In this document: positions 19,754 through 31,380 of the stretch, one piece after another
How positions within the stretch are numbered: the first letter of the stretch is position 1
Layout: every line of letters begins with the position of its first letter
DNA from: Rugosibacter sp.
Lineage (GTDB): Bacteria > Pseudomonadota > Gammaproteobacteria > Burkholderiales > Rhodocyclaceae
Direction: 5' to 3'
NCBI GenBank assembly: GCA_004322535.1
Contig: SCUZ01000083.1
Span: 58,074-122,073 of the forward strand
DNA: 64,000 bases
The notes under the pieces: generated by a model
The model's input: only the letters and a program-made list of their open reading frames with translations
Told to the model about the DNA's origin: nothing
The model's database searches: none
Made by a program: the position numbers and the translations under genes

Positions 19754-19779
19754 GAAAAGTCGGCGCCGATAAAACGGCG
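19754..19779 (+). repeat. 26-bp interspersed element, ggt/M29 intergenic
   Basis: gaaaagtcggcgccgataaaacggcg. Confidence 0.88.
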
Positions 19780-19912
19780 ATAATGCCTTTTTTCACCTCT
19801 CTTGCTACTGCGGCTAGTGCCGCGATGCATCACCTTGAGCGGACGCCCTACATCCTGCACGGGGCGCGGAAAAATATAAATATCATGAATAAAATTAAAC
19901 AAACCTGGCCCC

Positions 19913-20938
19913 ATGACTCATTTACCCCAAACAGCCATTGATACCGCGACAAAGCATCTGCACGACATTCTTTCACTGGCCATTGAGCATCACCACGCGC
20001 AGGCTGCCTTGGTGGTATCGGATGCACAATGTGCTCTCGCGATTGCCCTGACCCGGGCTTACCGCAGCTGTCTTCCAGCAGCCTGTTTCATCGACTTTGA
20101 TGCAGTATCACCGGAGGAGACTCTCGCGGCCATTGATCTGCTTGCGCCCGGGGATTTGGTGGTGTTGATTCAGTCGACCAGCTTTCGTCTTGAGGCTTAT
20201 CGCATTCGCATCGAACTTTTCAAACGTTCGCTGAAAGTCATTGAACACCCGCATTTGTCGCGCATGCCGGGAATAGAGGCCATCCACTACATCGACTCGC
20301 TGGCCTATGATCTGGCGTATTACCGCGATGTTGGCCATGCGCTCAAGGAACGCATCGACCGGGCGCAATCCGGTGTACTCGACAGTGGTGGCGAGCGGTT
20401 GGTCTTTGCCTCAGCTTTTGAATCTGCCAAGCTGAACGTGGGCGATTACCGGACGATGAAAAACGTGGGCGGGCAGTTCCCCATTGGCGAGGTATTTACA
20501 GAATCGCAAGATTTGGAATCCGTCAATGGCCGCGTACGTATTTTTATTTTTGGCGACACCTCGTTCGCGGTCAACAAGCCGGCAAACCCCATCACGCTGA
20601 CGATCACCAAGGGGCGCGTTACCGAGGTCTTCGACTCCACGCCGGAGTTCGACCAGGTACTTGCCAATATCCGCGCCGATGAGGGTGAAATCTGGATGCG
20701 CGAGCTGGGCTTTGGCATGAACCGCGCACTCACTCAGGATAAAACGGTAAGCGATATTGGCACCTATGAACGCATGTGCGGCATCCATTTGTCGCTCGGC
20801 GCCAAACACGGGCTTTACAACAAGCCTCAAATTCGCCGCGCCACCGCGAGACATCATGTGGATGTATTTGCCGTCACCGAAACGGTTCATCTTGACGATC
20901 ATGTCGTCTACCAAAATGGTGCCTGGCAGCCGTTTTAA
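19913..20938 (+). CDS. Aminopeptidase T (M29)-like protein
   Basis: C-terminal GIHLSLGAKHGLYNK...HHVDVF metal-ligand-like pattern; ELGFGMN. Confidence 0.5.
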   Translation: MTHLPQTAIDTATKHLHDILSLAIEHHHAQAALVVSDAQCALAIALTRAYRSCLPAACFIDFDAVSPEETLAAIDLLAPGDLVVLIQSTSFRLEAYRIRIELFKRSLKVIEHPHLSRMPGIEAIHYIDSLAYDLAYYRDVGHALKERIDRAQSGVLDSGGERLVFASAFESAKLNVGDYRTMKNVGGQFPIGEVFTESQDLESVNGRVRIFIFGDTSFAVNKPANPITLTITKGRVTEVFDSTPEFDQVLANIRADEGEIWMRELGFGMNRALTQDKTVSDIGTYERMCGIHLSLGAKHGLYNKPQIRRATARHHVDVFAVTETVHLDDHVVYQNGAWQPF

Positions 20939-20940
20939 CT

Positions 20941-20966
20941 GAAAAGTCGGCGCTGGTGACACGCCG
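20941..20966 (+). repeat. 26-bp interspersed element, just after M29-like stop
   Basis: gaaaagtcggcgctggtgacacgccg. Confidence 0.88.
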
Positions 20967-21004
20967 CGAAGTCAATACTTCCGGGGTGCGGCGGCTAGGG
21001 ATTA

Positions 21005-21796
21005 TTACGACAGTTGTTGACGCTGACGTACCGCCTCAAACAAGCACACCGCCACCGCTGCCGCGACATTGAGCGATTCGCTCGTGGCAGCAAGCGGAAT
21101 CGTGGCGCGCTGTTGCGCAACGGCAATGAGTTCTGCCGACAGCCCTGCGCCTTCGTTGCCGAATAGCCAGACAACCGGTTGGCGCAGATCAAGTGCATAC
21201 AAGCTGGCACCATCACGAGCCACAGTAGCTACAGAGATGCCGCTGCAGGTAATCAGTGTCGCGGCCAGATCCGCCTGTTCGCGTATCCGTAAATTGAAAT
21301 GTGCGCCCTGCCCAGCACGCAGCACACGTGGCGTCCATGCACCTGCACAGCCGGGGCCGAGCACGATGTCACGCACGCCAGCTGCCGCTGCGGTGCGCAG
21401 GATGGCGCCGACGTTGCCGGCATCTTGTATCGCATCAAGCAGCACTGCATCCCCTGCGACAGCACCTTGCGGGGTTGGTGGAATAGCAATGACAGCGGCA
21501 ATGCCGGTGGGCGTGGCGACTCCGGAAATTTCACGGAACAGGGCATCGCTTAACAGCAGGCATTCAATATCCCCGGCATGGGTGAGCAGTGCCACAATCT
21601 GTGGATTTTGCTGCCCGCTTTCGCTAACCAGTAATTGCTGCACCGTGATGCCATGCGCGAAGCAGTCGGCCACCAGATGAATGCCATCGGCCAGCGTGCG
21701 CCCTTCGCGGCGCGGTGCGCGCGGGTCACTCGCCAGCGCACTGAGCGCTTTGAATGCGGGGTTAGCGCGCGAGGTAATGAGCCGCAGGGTATTCAT
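21005..21796 (-). CDS. TrmH/SpoU family rRNA methyltransferase
   Basis: ITSRANPAFKAL start, QDAGNVGAILRTAAAAGV, WLFGNEGAGLS, SLNVAAAVAVCLFE. Confidence 0.92.
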   Translation of the reverse strand: MNTLRLITSRANPAFKALSALASDPRAPRREGRTLADGIHLVADCFAHGITVQQLLVSESGQQNPQIVALLTHAGDIECLLLSDALFREISGVATPTGIAAVIAIPPTPQGAVAGDAVLLDAIQDAGNVGAILRTAAAAGVRDIVLGPGCAGAWTPRVLRAGQGAHFNLRIREQADLAATLITCSGISVATVARDGASLYALDLRQPVVWLFGNEGAGLSAELIAVAQQRATIPLAATSESLNVAAAVAVCLFEAVRQRQQLS

Positions 21797-21845
21797 GTCC
21801 TTTATTTAGTTGCTGCGCGGCACACCAAAACGATCCGCATCGCGT

Positions 21846-22451
21846 TCATGATTTATTCAACAAGGCGCGCACCGGCGCAAAACTTTTCCGATGAAAACAG
21901 GCCGGGCCATACATCTCCAGGGCCGCCCGATGTGCTGCAGTGTCATAGCCCTTGTGCCGGTCAAGCGCATAGTGCGGATAGTCGGCATGGATACGCAGCA
22001 TTTCCGCATCGCGCGCGGTTTTGGCGAGTATGGATGCAGCCGAGATGGCGGGTTCCAGCGCATCGCCGCCAATGATGGCACGCGATGGCATAGCGAGTCG
22101 AGGGCAGCGATTACCGTCAATCAAGGCTTGTGTCGGTTGTAGCGGCAAGGCCTCAACAGCGCGGCGCATGGCGAGCAGCGTGGCTTGCAGAATGTTGATC
22201 TGATCGATTTCTTCCACTGTCGCGAAAGCAATGCCGAAGGCAAGCGCTTTTTCGCGAATTTCCAGCGCCAGGCGCTCGCGTTTTTTCTCGCTCAATTTCT
22301 TCGAATCATCCAGGCCGTCAATCGGCCGCGCCGGATCGAGAATCACCGCTGCCGCATACACGGGGCCTGCCAACGGGCCGCGGCCTGCTTCATCTACGCC
22401 GCAGATGCGTTGCATCATCGAGAGCTGAACCATCCGGATTTTCTCGCTCAT
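21846..22451 (-). CDS. rnhB: Ribonuclease HII
   Basis: [34 protein letters not shown]. Confidence 0.95.
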   Translation of the reverse strand: MSEKIRMVQLSMMQRICGVDEAGRGPLAGPVYAAAVILDPARPIDGLDDSKKLSEKKRERLALEIREKALAFGIAFATVEEIDQINILQATLLAMRRAVEALPLQPTQALIDGNRCPRLAMPSRAIIGGDALEPAISAASILAKTARDAEMLRIHADYPHYALDRHKGYDTAAHRAALEMYGPACFHRKSFAPVRALLNKS

Positions 22452-23605
22452 GCCATTTGCGGTTTTTTTTGCAGATACGGCAGAATGGCAGCGGCCGCTT
22501 TTTGTGCTGTGTTTTGTCGTAGTTGAATATGAATGTCGGCAAACACACGCTGTATCGCCATTTGCGTTTTTTGGTCGGCCAGCAAATTGCCCACGGCTTG
22601 GGCCAGATTTTCTGGCGTAGCATCATCCTGCAAAAATTCTGGCACGACAAAGCGGCCGGCCAAAATGTTAGGCAAACCGATCCATGGTTGGTAACCCATA
22701 TGGCGCATGATGCGCCATGACCACGGCGATATTTTGTAGGTAATCACCATGGGACGGCCAACCAGTGCGGCCTCCAGAGTCGCTGTGCCACTGGCCACCA
22801 AAGCCACATCGCATGCGGCAAGCGCATCGAGTGAATGGCCAAACATTATTTTCAACGGCAACTCATTTGCCTTGAGTTTCCACAGAGCGGTTTCAAATTG
22901 CAACCGGGTATCGCCCGAGGCCATGGGCACTAAAAACAGCGCGTTGGGGTTTTGGGCATGCAGCAATTGGGCGGTGGCAATGAAGGTTTCCGCCATGTAG
23001 CGCAGCTCCGCTTGCCGACTCCCGGGGAGCAGTGCGATCACTGGTTGATCCAGCGGAATATCCAAGCGTTCACGCATAGCATCGCGATTTGTCTGGAGCG
23101 GAATCACATCGGCCATGGGGTGGCCTACATAACTGCACTTAACCGATGTTTGGGCATACAGCGCTGGCTCGAATGGATATAGCGCCAGAATATGCGACAT
23201 GGAGTCAACGATTTTTTTCAACCGGTTTTTGCGCCAGGCCCAAATCGAAGGGCTCACAAAATGCACGGTGGGAATGCCTGCCCGCTTGAGTTTTTTTTCC
23301 AGCCACACATTGAAGTCGTAGCCATCAACGCCAATAAAAATATCCGGGCGGTTTTTGAGCAAGGTTTTGAGTAGTTGGCGGCGCATGCGGGCAATCTCGC
23401 GATAATTTCGCAATGCCTCGAAATAACCGCGCACGGCAAGCTTTTCAGCTGGCCAGCGCGAATCAAATCCCTCACGCTGCATTTTTGGCCCGCCTATGCC
23501 ATAAAAGCTCGCGTCGGACAATAATTGGGGCTTCAGTGCGGCGATAAGATGTGCCGCTAATTGGTCGCTGGAGGCTTCGCCAGCAACCATCGCAATGCGT
23601 GCCAT
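22448..23605 (-). CDS. lpxB: Lipid-A-disaccharide synthase
   Basis: [47 protein letters not shown]. Confidence 0.96.
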   Translation of the reverse strand: MARIAMVAGEASSDQLAAHLIAALKPQLLSDASFYGIGGPKMQREGFDSRWPAEKLAVRGYFEALRNYREIARMRRQLLKTLLKNRPDIFIGVDGYDFNVWLEKKLKRAGIPTVHFVSPSIWAWRKNRLKKIVDSMSHILALYPFEPALYAQTSVKCSYVGHPMADVIPLQTNRDAMRERLDIPLDQPVIALLPGSRQAELRYMAETFIATAQLLHAQNPNALFLVPMASGDTRLQFETALWKLKANELPLKIMFGHSLDALAACDVALVASGTATLEAALVGRPMVITYKISPWSWRIMRHMGYQPWIGLPNILAGRFVVPEFLQDDATPENLAQAVGNLLADQKTQMAIQRVFADIHIQLRQNTAQKAAAAILPYLQKKPQMA

Positions 23606-24381
23606 CAGCGGATAATTCCTCGGCCAGACTGGGCAAGAAAATTCGCCAGTACATCGAGCTCAGGCACCGTCAAGGCTTCTGCTGCAATCGTTGTGCTGGC
23701 TTCTTCGAATGAGAGGCCTTTTTTGTACAGGGTTTTAAAAGCACGACGAATCGCTGCAATGGCGTCGGGTGAAAACCCTCGCCGTTTCAAGCCTTCGGTG
23801 TTAATACTCCGTGGCTGCGCCGGGCTACCCGCTGCCATGACATACGGCGGCATATCCTGCAGTAAAACAGAACTCACGGATGTCATGCCATGAGCGCCAA
23901 TTCTCACGAATTGATGCACCCCGGTAAAGCCCCCCAGAATGACCCAGTCCCCCACATGCACGTGTCCTGCAAGTTGCGTGCTGTTGGCAAAAATTACATG
24001 GTTGCCGATCTGGCAATCATGTGCCACATGCACATAGGCCATGATCCAATTGTCATTACCCATGCGCGTGACACCCGCGTCCTGCACTGTACCGCAGTTG
24101 AATGTGCAGCATTCGCGGATGGTGTTGCGGTCGCCAATTTCAAGCCGCGTGGGTTCGCCCGCATGTTTTTTATCTTGCGGCACTTCGCCTATCGAGCAAA
24201 ACTGGAATATCCGGTTGTCTTCGCCAATCGAAGTATGCCCGGTGACGACAACATGCGGCCCAATGACAGTATTGCTGCCGATCTCGACATGCTCGCCGAT
24301 GAGCGAATAAGGGCCCACAGTGACGCCCTTGCCCAGCTTCGCGTTGGCGTGAACAATGGCGGTCGGATGAATAGCCGTCAT
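23605..24381 (-). CDS. lpxA: UDP-N-acetylglucosamine acyltransferase
   Basis: Start at [17 protein letters not shown]; hexapeptide repeats. Confidence 0.95.
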   Translation of the reverse strand: MTAIHPTAIVHANAKLGKGVTVGPYSLIGEHVEIGSNTVIGPHVVVTGHTSIGEDNRIFQFCSIGEVPQDKKHAGEPTRLEIGDRNTIRECCTFNCGTVQDAGVTRMGNDNWIMAYVHVAHDCQIGNHVIFANSTQLAGHVHVGDWVILGGFTGVHQFVRIGAHGMTSVSSVLLQDMPPYVMAAGSPAQPRSINTEGLKRRGFSPDAIAAIRRAFKTLYKKGLSFEEASTTIAAEALTVPELDVLANFLAQSGRGIIR

Positions 24382-24854
24382 GCGCTGGGCTTGACCGAGC
24401 AAATTAAATCGGCTTCAGCAACGGTAGTACCATCAACCCGTGCGATCGCCGAATATTTCCATATACCGCGCTTGTTAAGCAATAGCTTGACGTCGATCAA
24501 CAGTTGATCGCCAGGGCTAACAGGTTTTTTAAAACGCGCATTATCAATGCCAACAAAATAGTAAACCGAGTTGTCGTCAGGGAGCTGGCCAAGCGTCTTG
24601 AATGACAAAATCGCCGCTGCTTGCGCCATGGCTTCAATCACCAAGACACCGGGCATTACCGGATGATGCGGATAATGACCTGGAAAGAACGGCTCGTTAA
24701 TACTGACGTTTTTCAGGGCGCTAATTCGCTCACCGGGGATGACTTCCAGCACACGGTCAATCAGCAAAAATGGATAGCGATGCGGTAAATAATTCAGGAC
24801 TTGATGGATGTCCATCTGGGCATCATTTAATTCGCCCGAGTTGTTTTCGCTCAT
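24378..24854 (-). CDS. fabZ: 3-hydroxyacyl-ACP dehydratase
   Basis: [39 protein letters not shown]. Confidence 0.96.
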   Translation of the reverse strand: MSENNSGELNDAQMDIHQVLNYLPHRYPFLLIDRVLEVIPGERISALKNVSINEPFFPGHYPHHPVMPGVLVIEAMAQAAAILSFKTLGQLPDDNSVYYFVGIDNARFKKPVSPGDQLLIDVKLLLNKRGIWKYSAIARVDGTTVAEADLICSVKPSA

Positions 24855-25945
24855 GGCTTTTTCTCCCTGGCTAGAAGCCGTTGTTCAAGGGCGCGAATTT
24901 TATCGGCCATTGCATCAAGATGGCGCAGATGCGAAAAATTTCTTAGCCAGTCAGCGTGGGCAAGAAACGGGGAGGATCCGCTATAGGTCCCGGCACGCGT
25001 GATCGACTTGGTAACCAAAGTGCCAGTGGTCACCACCACATCGTCAGCGAGTGTCAAATGGCCCTGTATCATGGCAGCACCGCCGATACTACACCGCGCG
25101 CCAATACTGGCGCTGCCAGCAACACCCACACAGCCTGCAATGGCCGTGTTTGTGCCAATCTTCACGTTATGCCCAATCTGAATCTGGTTATCCAGCTTGA
25201 CGCCATTGCCGACGGTAGTATCGCCTAGTGCACCGCGATCGATTGTGGTGTTCGCACCAATTTCAACATCGTCGCCGATCACAACACGTCCGTTTTGCGG
25301 GATTTTCACCCAGGCACCTTCAGGTTCTCTGGCAAAGCCAAATCCATCCGCACCAATGACTACCCCCGAATGAACAATACATCGCGCGCCAATTTCGCAT
25401 CCAGCATAAATAGTCACGTGTGGCGCCAAGCGCGTTGCAGACTCAATGACGACGTGTTCACCAATGCTGCAATTCGCGCCGATCACAACATGTTCGCCAA
25501 TCTGGGCACCGGTGCCTATTGTCACATGCGGGCCGATAGAGGCCGAGGCAGCTACCTGACCTTCAATGACTGCGCTGGCGTGAATTCCGGGAATGACTCT
25601 GGGTGGAGGTGACAACCACTGGGCGACGCGGGCGTAATACAAGTAGGGTTGTGGCGTGACAATGGCTGCAAATCCGGTTACAGATGCGTTTGAATTTATA
25701 AAATCTGCGCCTATCGCATCGGCAGGCTGCGCCATGATCACGGCCGATGCACGCGTATGACCCAATAATGCGCGATATTTTGGGTTCGATAAAAAAGACA
25801 AGTCGCCAGGGCCAGCGGTTTCCAGCGGTGCAACACGCTCAATGGATATATTGGACAAATCGAATGAATTCGCCGTATCACCAGCACCGACTATTTCGCC
25901 CCCAAGACGAGCGACAATCTCACCCAGTCGCAACACCACAGTCAA
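24851..25945 (-). CDS. lpxD: UDP-3-O-acylglucosamine N-acyltransferase
   Basis: Hexapeptide repeats, [23 protein letters not shown]. Confidence 0.95.
   Translation of the reverse strand: MTVVLRLGEIVARLGGEIVGAGDTANSFDLSNISIERVAPLETAGPGDLSFLSNPKYRALLGHTRASAVIMAQPADAIGADFINSNASVTGFAAIVTPQPYLYYARVAQWLSPPPRVIPGIHASAVIEGQVAASASIGPHVTIGTGAQIGEHVVIGANCSIGEHVVIESATRLAPHVTIYAGCEIGARCIVHSGVVIGADGFGFAREPEGAWVKIPQNGRVVIGDDVEIGANTTIDRGALGDTTVGNGVKLDNQIQIGHNVKIGTNTAIAGCVGVAGSASIGARCSIGGAAMIQGHLTLADDVVVTTGTLVTKSITRAGTYSGSSPFLAHADWLRNFSHLRHLDAMADKIRALEQRLLAREKKP
25871..25896 (-). repeat. 26-bp interspersed element, copy inside lpxD
   Basis: aaatagtcggtgctggtgatacggcg. Confidence 0.7.
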
Positions 25946-25951
25946 ACCAAC

Positions 25952-26452
25952 CTACTTCGTGCCATCGCCCAGCGCTTTAATCACCTTGTCGGTAATGTCG
26001 ATGCGCTGGTTGAAATAGACGGCTTCTTGCAGAATGATGTCAAATTTTTCAGCGTCAGCAATCTGTTTAATCACTTTGTTTATCCGCTCAAAAATGGCCG
26101 CCATTTCATCATTTTGACGCTGGCTGAGATCTTCACGAAACTCACGTTGCTTACGCTGAAGATCACGGGTCAAATCCGCCAGCTCACGTTCTTTGGCACG
26201 CCGGTCGGCTTCCGTCAAGGTTGGCGAATTTTTATCTAATGATTCCTGTAGCGTCTGCAGCTGCTTCACCATGCGCTGCAGTTCTTGGTCACGCTTCTCG
26301 AAATCTTTTTCTATTCTTTTTTTCGCTTTGGCAGCCTGTGGCGACTCCGCCAAAATGCGCTGGTTATTTATAAAACCAATTTTAGTTTCGGCGTGTGCCG
26401 CGCCACACAGCATGAGCAACGCAATGCTAGTAATCGCAATATTTTTTAGCAT
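25952..26452 (-). CDS. skp: OmpH/Skp periplasmic chaperone
   Basis: Signal peptide, KIGFINNQRILAESPQAAKAKKRIEKDFEKRDQEL coiled coil. Confidence 0.93.
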   Translation of the reverse strand: MLKNIAITSIALLMLCGAAHAETKIGFINNQRILAESPQAAKAKKRIEKDFEKRDQELQRMVKQLQTLQESLDKNSPTLTEADRRAKERELADLTRDLQRKQREFREDLSQRQNDEMAAIFERINKVIKQIADAEKFDIILQEAVYFNQRIDITDKVIKALGDGTK

Positions 26453-26474
26453 GACAGTCTCGAAAAGTCGTTTT

Positions 26475-28754
26475 TTAGAAAGTGGAGCCTAACTGAAACT
26501 GGAAGGATTGAACTTTGTCTTCCGGTTTTTTGTTAAGCGGTTTAGCAAAAGAAAATTTAAGTGGTCCTACAGGTGAGTTCCATGAAGCAGAAAGACCGGT
26601 ACTAGCCCGAAAATTACTCGCAGAGAGTTTTTCTCCTTCACCAAACACCCCGCCCGCATCAACGAAAGCACTGAAGCGGAATGAGCGATCCTGCTTGGCC
26701 CCTGGCAGACCAAATAATAGCTCGGTACTGCCCGTCACGCGCTTGGTGCCCCCTAAAAAGTCACCCGTCAGCACATCCCTCGGCCCCAAACTGTTGGATT
26801 CAAACCCGCGTACAGAGCCAATACCACCCGCATAGAAGTTTTTAAAGAAAGGCACTTCTTTGTTGCCATAGGCACGCGCCACGCCGAGCTCACCCGTCAA
26901 TGCCAAGGTAAAGATGTCATTTAAGCGAGAGAAGCGCTGGTGTTTATATGTACCACGCATAAAAGTGGCGGTGCTACCAGGTAACGCAACTTCGAGGCTA
27001 ACGCTATTTAACGTGCCCTTGGTCGGGTACAGCAAGCTGTCACGTTCATCCTTCTGCCAGCCCACAGTGCCGGATAAGGTATTGCTTGCCGAGCCAAATT
27101 TATTGACGTAATCAATATACCGTTGCGCCGAAAAAGTCCCTGTTTTTAAATTCGTATGGTCAACAGATAAGCCGAGGAAAAGATAGTTATCCTCGCCAAT
27201 CGGCAACCCATAGCGCACGCCACCACCGGTTGAGTCTGCTGTAAAACTACTGACCGACAACGAGGATGTGTCTGTTCGGCGGGTATAAATATCAAAGCCT
27301 CGGCTAACACCATCGACCGTGTAATAGGGGTCAGTATGCGACAAAGACAACACGCGGTTGGATTTACTGGTACTTATTTGCACACCAATATGCTTGCCAC
27401 TGCCAAAAACGTTTTCCTGCTGCACGGCTCCCGATAAAGTCAATTTTTCAGAACTGGAAAAACCTGCACCCAGTGAAATATTACCGGTGGGCTTTTCTTT
27501 GACTTTCAAATCCACATCAATTTGATCTGTTGCCCCAGCAACAGCAGGAGTTTCCATGGTGACATCTTCAAAATATCCCAAACGATCTACGCGATCGCGT
27601 GACTTCTTGATACGTTCGCCGTTATACCAGGCGGACTCCATCTGACGAACTTCACGGCGAATAACCTCATCGCGAGTGCGTGTGTTTCCCACTACATTGA
27701 TGTGCCGCACATAGACGCGCCGACCGGGGTCGACCATCAACGTAAAAGCGACCTGACGTTTTTCTTTATCAAGCTCAGGTGCTGCATTCACATTGGCAAA
27801 TGCGTAACCATCGTCTCCTAAACGATCGCTTATCGCTTTTGTTGTTTCAGTCATTGATTCGCGCGAAAAAACATCGCCAGGTTTCATCTTCACCAACTTC
27901 AGCAACTCCGTCTCAGGCAACAGAAGATTGCCCGCCAGCTTAACGGTTGAAATGGTGTACTTTTCACCTTCACTGATGTTGATAGTGATGTAAATATCTT
28001 GCTTGTCAGCAGAAATAGATACCTGGGTAGATTCGACATTGAATTCGAGGTAACCCTGATTCATGTAGTAAGAGCGCAGCGTTTCCAGATCACCTGAAAG
28101 CTTTTGTTTTGAGTACTGATCGTTTTTCGTGTACCACGTCAGCCAACCCGAAGTGCTAAGCGCCATCAACTTGAGCAGATTGCTATCTTTATAGGCTTTT
28201 GCGCCGACGATATTGATTTGCTTGATTTTGGCAACTTCACCTTCATTCACAACAAACTTGATTGCCACACGATTACGTTCGAGTGGGGTGACCGTCACTT
28301 TGATATCGACTGCATAGCGGCCTTGCGAAAGAAATTGACGCTTGAGTTCTTGCTCGGCACGCTCCACCATCGCACGGTCAAAAATACGCGATTCAGCAAG
28401 CCCGATATCACGCAAACCTTTCTTAAGATCTTCGGCCTTGAAGGACTTCAGCCCAACAAAATCAAGTGTTGCAATGGCTGGGCGTTCTTCGAGCACGACC
28501 ACCAGAATCTGGCCATCAATTTCAAGCCGGACATCCTTAAAAAATCCGGTGGCGAACAGCGCTTTGATGGCGCTGGCGGCTTTTTCATCATTGATCGTGT
28601 CGCCAATCTTGACGGGCAAATACGAGAACACAGTACCTGCCTCTGTGCGTTGAATCCCTTCAACACGAATATCTTTGATTTGGAATGGCTCGAACGCAAA
28701 AACCGCACGCGCCAGCAAAGCTGAAACTAAACCAGCAAGTAATTTTTTATTCAT
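26475..28754 (-). CDS. bamA: Outer membrane protein assembly factor BamA
   Basis: POTRA repeats FQIKDIRVEGIQRTEAGTVFSYLPV; C-terminal barrel FQFQLGSTF. Confidence 0.96.
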   Translation of the reverse strand: MNKKLLAGLVSALLARAVFAFEPFQIKDIRVEGIQRTEAGTVFSYLPVKIGDTINDEKAASAIKALFATGFFKDVRLEIDGQILVVVLEERPAIATLDFVGLKSFKAEDLKKGLRDIGLAESRIFDRAMVERAEQELKRQFLSQGRYAVDIKVTVTPLERNRVAIKFVVNEGEVAKIKQINIVGAKAYKDSNLLKLMALSTSGWLTWYTKNDQYSKQKLSGDLETLRSYYMNQGYLEFNVESTQVSISADKQDIYITINISEGEKYTISTVKLAGNLLLPETELLKLVKMKPGDVFSRESMTETTKAISDRLGDDGYAFANVNAAPELDKEKRQVAFTLMVDPGRRVYVRHINVVGNTRTRDEVIRREVRQMESAWYNGERIKKSRDRVDRLGYFEDVTMETPAVAGATDQIDVDLKVKEKPTGNISLGAGFSSSEKLTLSGAVQQENVFGSGKHIGVQISTSKSNRVLSLSHTDPYYTVDGVSRGFDIYTRRTDTSSLSVSSFTADSTGGGVRYGLPIGEDNYLFLGLSVDHTNLKTGTFSAQRYIDYVNKFGSASNTLSGTVGWQKDERDSLLYPTKGTLNSVSLEVALPGSTATFMRGTYKHQRFSRLNDIFTLALTGELGVARAYGNKEVPFFKNFYAGGIGSVRGFESNSLGPRDVLTGDFLGGTKRVTGSTELLFGLPGAKQDRSFRFSAFVDAGGVFGEGEKLSASNFRASTGLSASWNSPVGPLKFSFAKPLNKKPEDKVQSFQFQLGSTF

Positions 28755-28814
28755 TGTTATTCGTTCGATAAAAACACAGATTAGCCAGAAAAATAGCTAG
28801 AAAATAGCCGAAAA

Positions 28815-30188
28815 TCAACTGGAAAAAAGACGATTAAAGTCGTTATAAAAAGCAAACAGCATGAGCAGTGCCAGCAGGGCAAAACCTACCTGTTGTCCAA
28901 TCGCCAAAACTCGATCAGAGAGCGGCTTTCCCTTGATGAATTCTGCAAGATAATACATTAAATGCCCCCCATCCAGAACCGGAACAGGCAGCAAATTAAG
29001 CACACCAAGGCTGATACTGATCAACGCAATAAAACTAAGGTAATAGCCCAGCCCAAGACGCGCTGTTTGGCCTGCGTAATCGGCAATGGTGACGGGACCG
29101 GAAAGATTTTTCCAGGACAACTCCCCCGTGATCATGCGTCCCATCATGCGCAAACTGATAATCGCGGTATCCCATGTTTTAACCACCGCGCGAGTCGCGG
29201 CTTCCCAAGGGTTATAACGAACCAGAGTGGTCATTTCAGTCATCACTGACACATCTTCCTTGACAGCCATCCCCAGTCTGCCAACACGTGCTTCACCCTC
29301 CCCATTCAGCTGAGGGGTTGCCGTCAGATTCATCTGCTGCCCGGTCCGCTCAATAGTAAAAACTAACGGACGCCCAGCAGCATTGCGTGCGATAGCGCCA
29401 ATGTCAGCCCACTCGGAAATTTTTTTGCCATCAATTTCCAGCACCCGATCATCCGTACGAAAGCCAGCAATGGCAGCGGCAGAGGTCGGCATAATCTGTC
29501 CGACAATCGCAGGCAAAGGCGGCCTGTAGAGCAGTAAACCCAGTGGGGTCAATGGATCTTTTTCGATCTCGGCCAGTGAAAACCGCAGATTATCGAGGTG
29601 ATAACTCACTGACGACCCCTCGCTTGTCGTACCATCCAGCTCCAGCGCCGCCACATTCATCGCCTGCCGCATCACTTCCCAGCGTAGATCCTGCCAGCTG
29701 GCAATGGATTTGCCATTCACGGCACGCACGGTGAAACCCGCTTCAATTCCGGCAACCGCTGCGGGGCTTCCCTGTGGTGGAACACCCAGGCGCGGCTTCA
29801 ATTCGATCATGCCCGCCATGAACACCAGCCAGTAAAGAAAAATGGCCAGCAGCAAATTAGCTACAGGTCCGGCAACAACAATAAAGGCACGGCGACCAAC
29901 AGTTTGCTGGTTAAAAGCGCGTGACAACTCGCTAGCGGCGACATCACCCTCACGCTCATCAAGCATCTTGACATAGCCACCCAAGGGCAACAGCCCAATG
30001 GCCCATTCCGTTTGATCGCTACCGAAACGACGTGACCACATGACCGGCCCAAAGCCGATCGCAAACCGTAATACTTTGACACCGCATCGGCGTGCAGCAA
30101 AATAATGGCCCAGCTCATGAATCAAGACCAACAGGCCCAGTGCCAAGAGAAAAGCGCCTGCATAGAGTGCGATCATTTGAAAATTCAC
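28815..30188 (-). CDS. rseP: Site-2 protease RseP
   Basis: LIHELGHYFAARRCGV (HExxH), PDZ, NLLPVPVLDGGHL. Confidence 0.96.
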   Translation of the reverse strand: MNFQMIALYAGAFLLALGLLVLIHELGHYFAARRCGVKVLRFAIGFGPVMWSRRFGSDQTEWAIGLLPLGGYVKMLDEREGDVAASELSRAFNQQTVGRRAFIVVAGPVANLLLAIFLYWLVFMAGMIELKPRLGVPPQGSPAAVAGIEAGFTVRAVNGKSIASWQDLRWEVMRQAMNVAALELDGTTSEGSSVSYHLDNLRFSLAEIEKDPLTPLGLLLYRPPLPAIVGQIMPTSAAAIAGFRTDDRVLEIDGKKISEWADIGAIARNAAGRPLVFTIERTGQQMNLTATPQLNGEGEARVGRLGMAVKEDVSVMTEMTTLVRYNPWEAATRAVVKTWDTAIISLRMMGRMITGELSWKNLSGPVTIADYAGQTARLGLGYYLSFIALISISLGVLNLLPVPVLDGGHLMYYLAEFIKGKPLSDRVLAIGQQVGFALLALLMLFAFYNDFNRLFSS

Positions 30189-30198
30189 TAGCTACTCC

Positions 30199-31380
30199 TC
30201 ATTGTACGTAAGCGGGCAAAGCACGTTTAGCTGCAACTCGCCCCTGATGATCAGCCGCCATAACCATATCTATCGTCGTCACGGCACTGTGCGGCACAAC
30301 CTCTAGCGCTTCAGCAATCACTGCGGCAATTTTAAGGAAGGGTAAATGCCCCGCCAAAAATGCGCTCACCGCGACTTCATTTGCTGCATTCAACACAGCC
30401 GGCGCATTCCCGCCCGCCCGCAAGGCCTGATATGCCAAGCCAAGACAAGGAAAACGTGCCAGATCCGGACGCTCGAACGTAAGCTGCCCTATGGCAAACA
30501 AATCGAGTTTTTGCACACCGGAATCAATGCGTTGCGGCCAAGCCAGGGCATGTGCAATCGGAGTTCGCATATCCGGATTACCCAGTTGAGCGAGCACAGA
30601 GCCATCGGCATATTCAACCAGCGAATGAATAACGCTTTGTGGGTGAATCACTACTTCAATACGATCAGCTGGTGCGTTAAACAACCAATGCGCCTCGATG
30701 ACTTCAAGCCCCTTGTTCATCATGGTTGCTGAATCAACGGAAATTTTTCTTCCCATGACCCATTTGGGATGGGCTACCGCTTGCGCCGGGGTCACACTCG
30801 ATAGTGCTTCTATCTTGATATCCCGAAATGGTCCTCCTGAGGCTGTGAGCAAAATACGGCTGATTCCAGCAGGAGAAAAATCTCCTGCATATCCTGCGGG
30901 CATGGATTGAAATATCGCATTGTGTTCACTGTCGATCGGCAACAAGCACGCGCCAGATTGACGCACTTCTGCCATGAAAATATCACCCGCCATGACCAGT
31001 GCTTCTTTATTGGCCAGCAAAACGCGTTTGCCAGCGCTCACCGCAGCCAGCGTCGGCATAAGACCTGCTGCACCGACAATAGCCGCCATGACCGCATCCA
31101 CTTCAGACAAGCTGGCAATATGTGCCAGCGCGTTAGCGCCATACAAAACCTGGGTGTTAGAGCCACCGGCTGAAAGCAGATGTGTCAACTGTTGTGCAGC
31201 TGTCGCACTGCCAGTCACTGCATAAGCGGGGTTGAATTGATGGCACTGTTCGGCAAGCAGTTCGATGCGGGTATGGCCGCTAAGTGCAACGACCTTATAC
31301 CGATCTGGATGACGCGCGACAACATCCAGCGCGCTTACGCCAATAGAGCCGGTTGCACCGAGAATAGTCAGATTCATCAT
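30199..31380 (-). CDS. dxr: 1-deoxy-D-xylulose 5-phosphate reductoisomerase
   Basis: [46 protein letters not shown]. Confidence 0.96.
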   Translation of the reverse strand: MMNLTILGATGSIGVSALDVVARHPDRYKVVALSGHTRIELLAEQCHQFNPAYAVTGSATAAQQLTHLLSAGGSNTQVLYGANALAHIASLSEVDAVMAAIVGAAGLMPTLAAVSAGKRVLLANKEALVMAGDIFMAEVRQSGACLLPIDSEHNAIFQSMPAGYAGDFSPAGISRILLTASGGPFRDIKIEALSSVTPAQAVAHPKWVMGRKISVDSATMMNKGLEVIEAHWLFNAPADRIEVVIHPQSVIHSLVEYADGSVLAQLGNPDMRTPIAHALAWPQRIDSGVQKLDLFAIGQLTFERPDLARFPCLGLAYQALRAGGNAPAVLNAANEVAVSAFLAGHLPFLKIAAVIAEALEVVPHSAVTTIDMVMAADHQGRVAAKRALPAYVQ

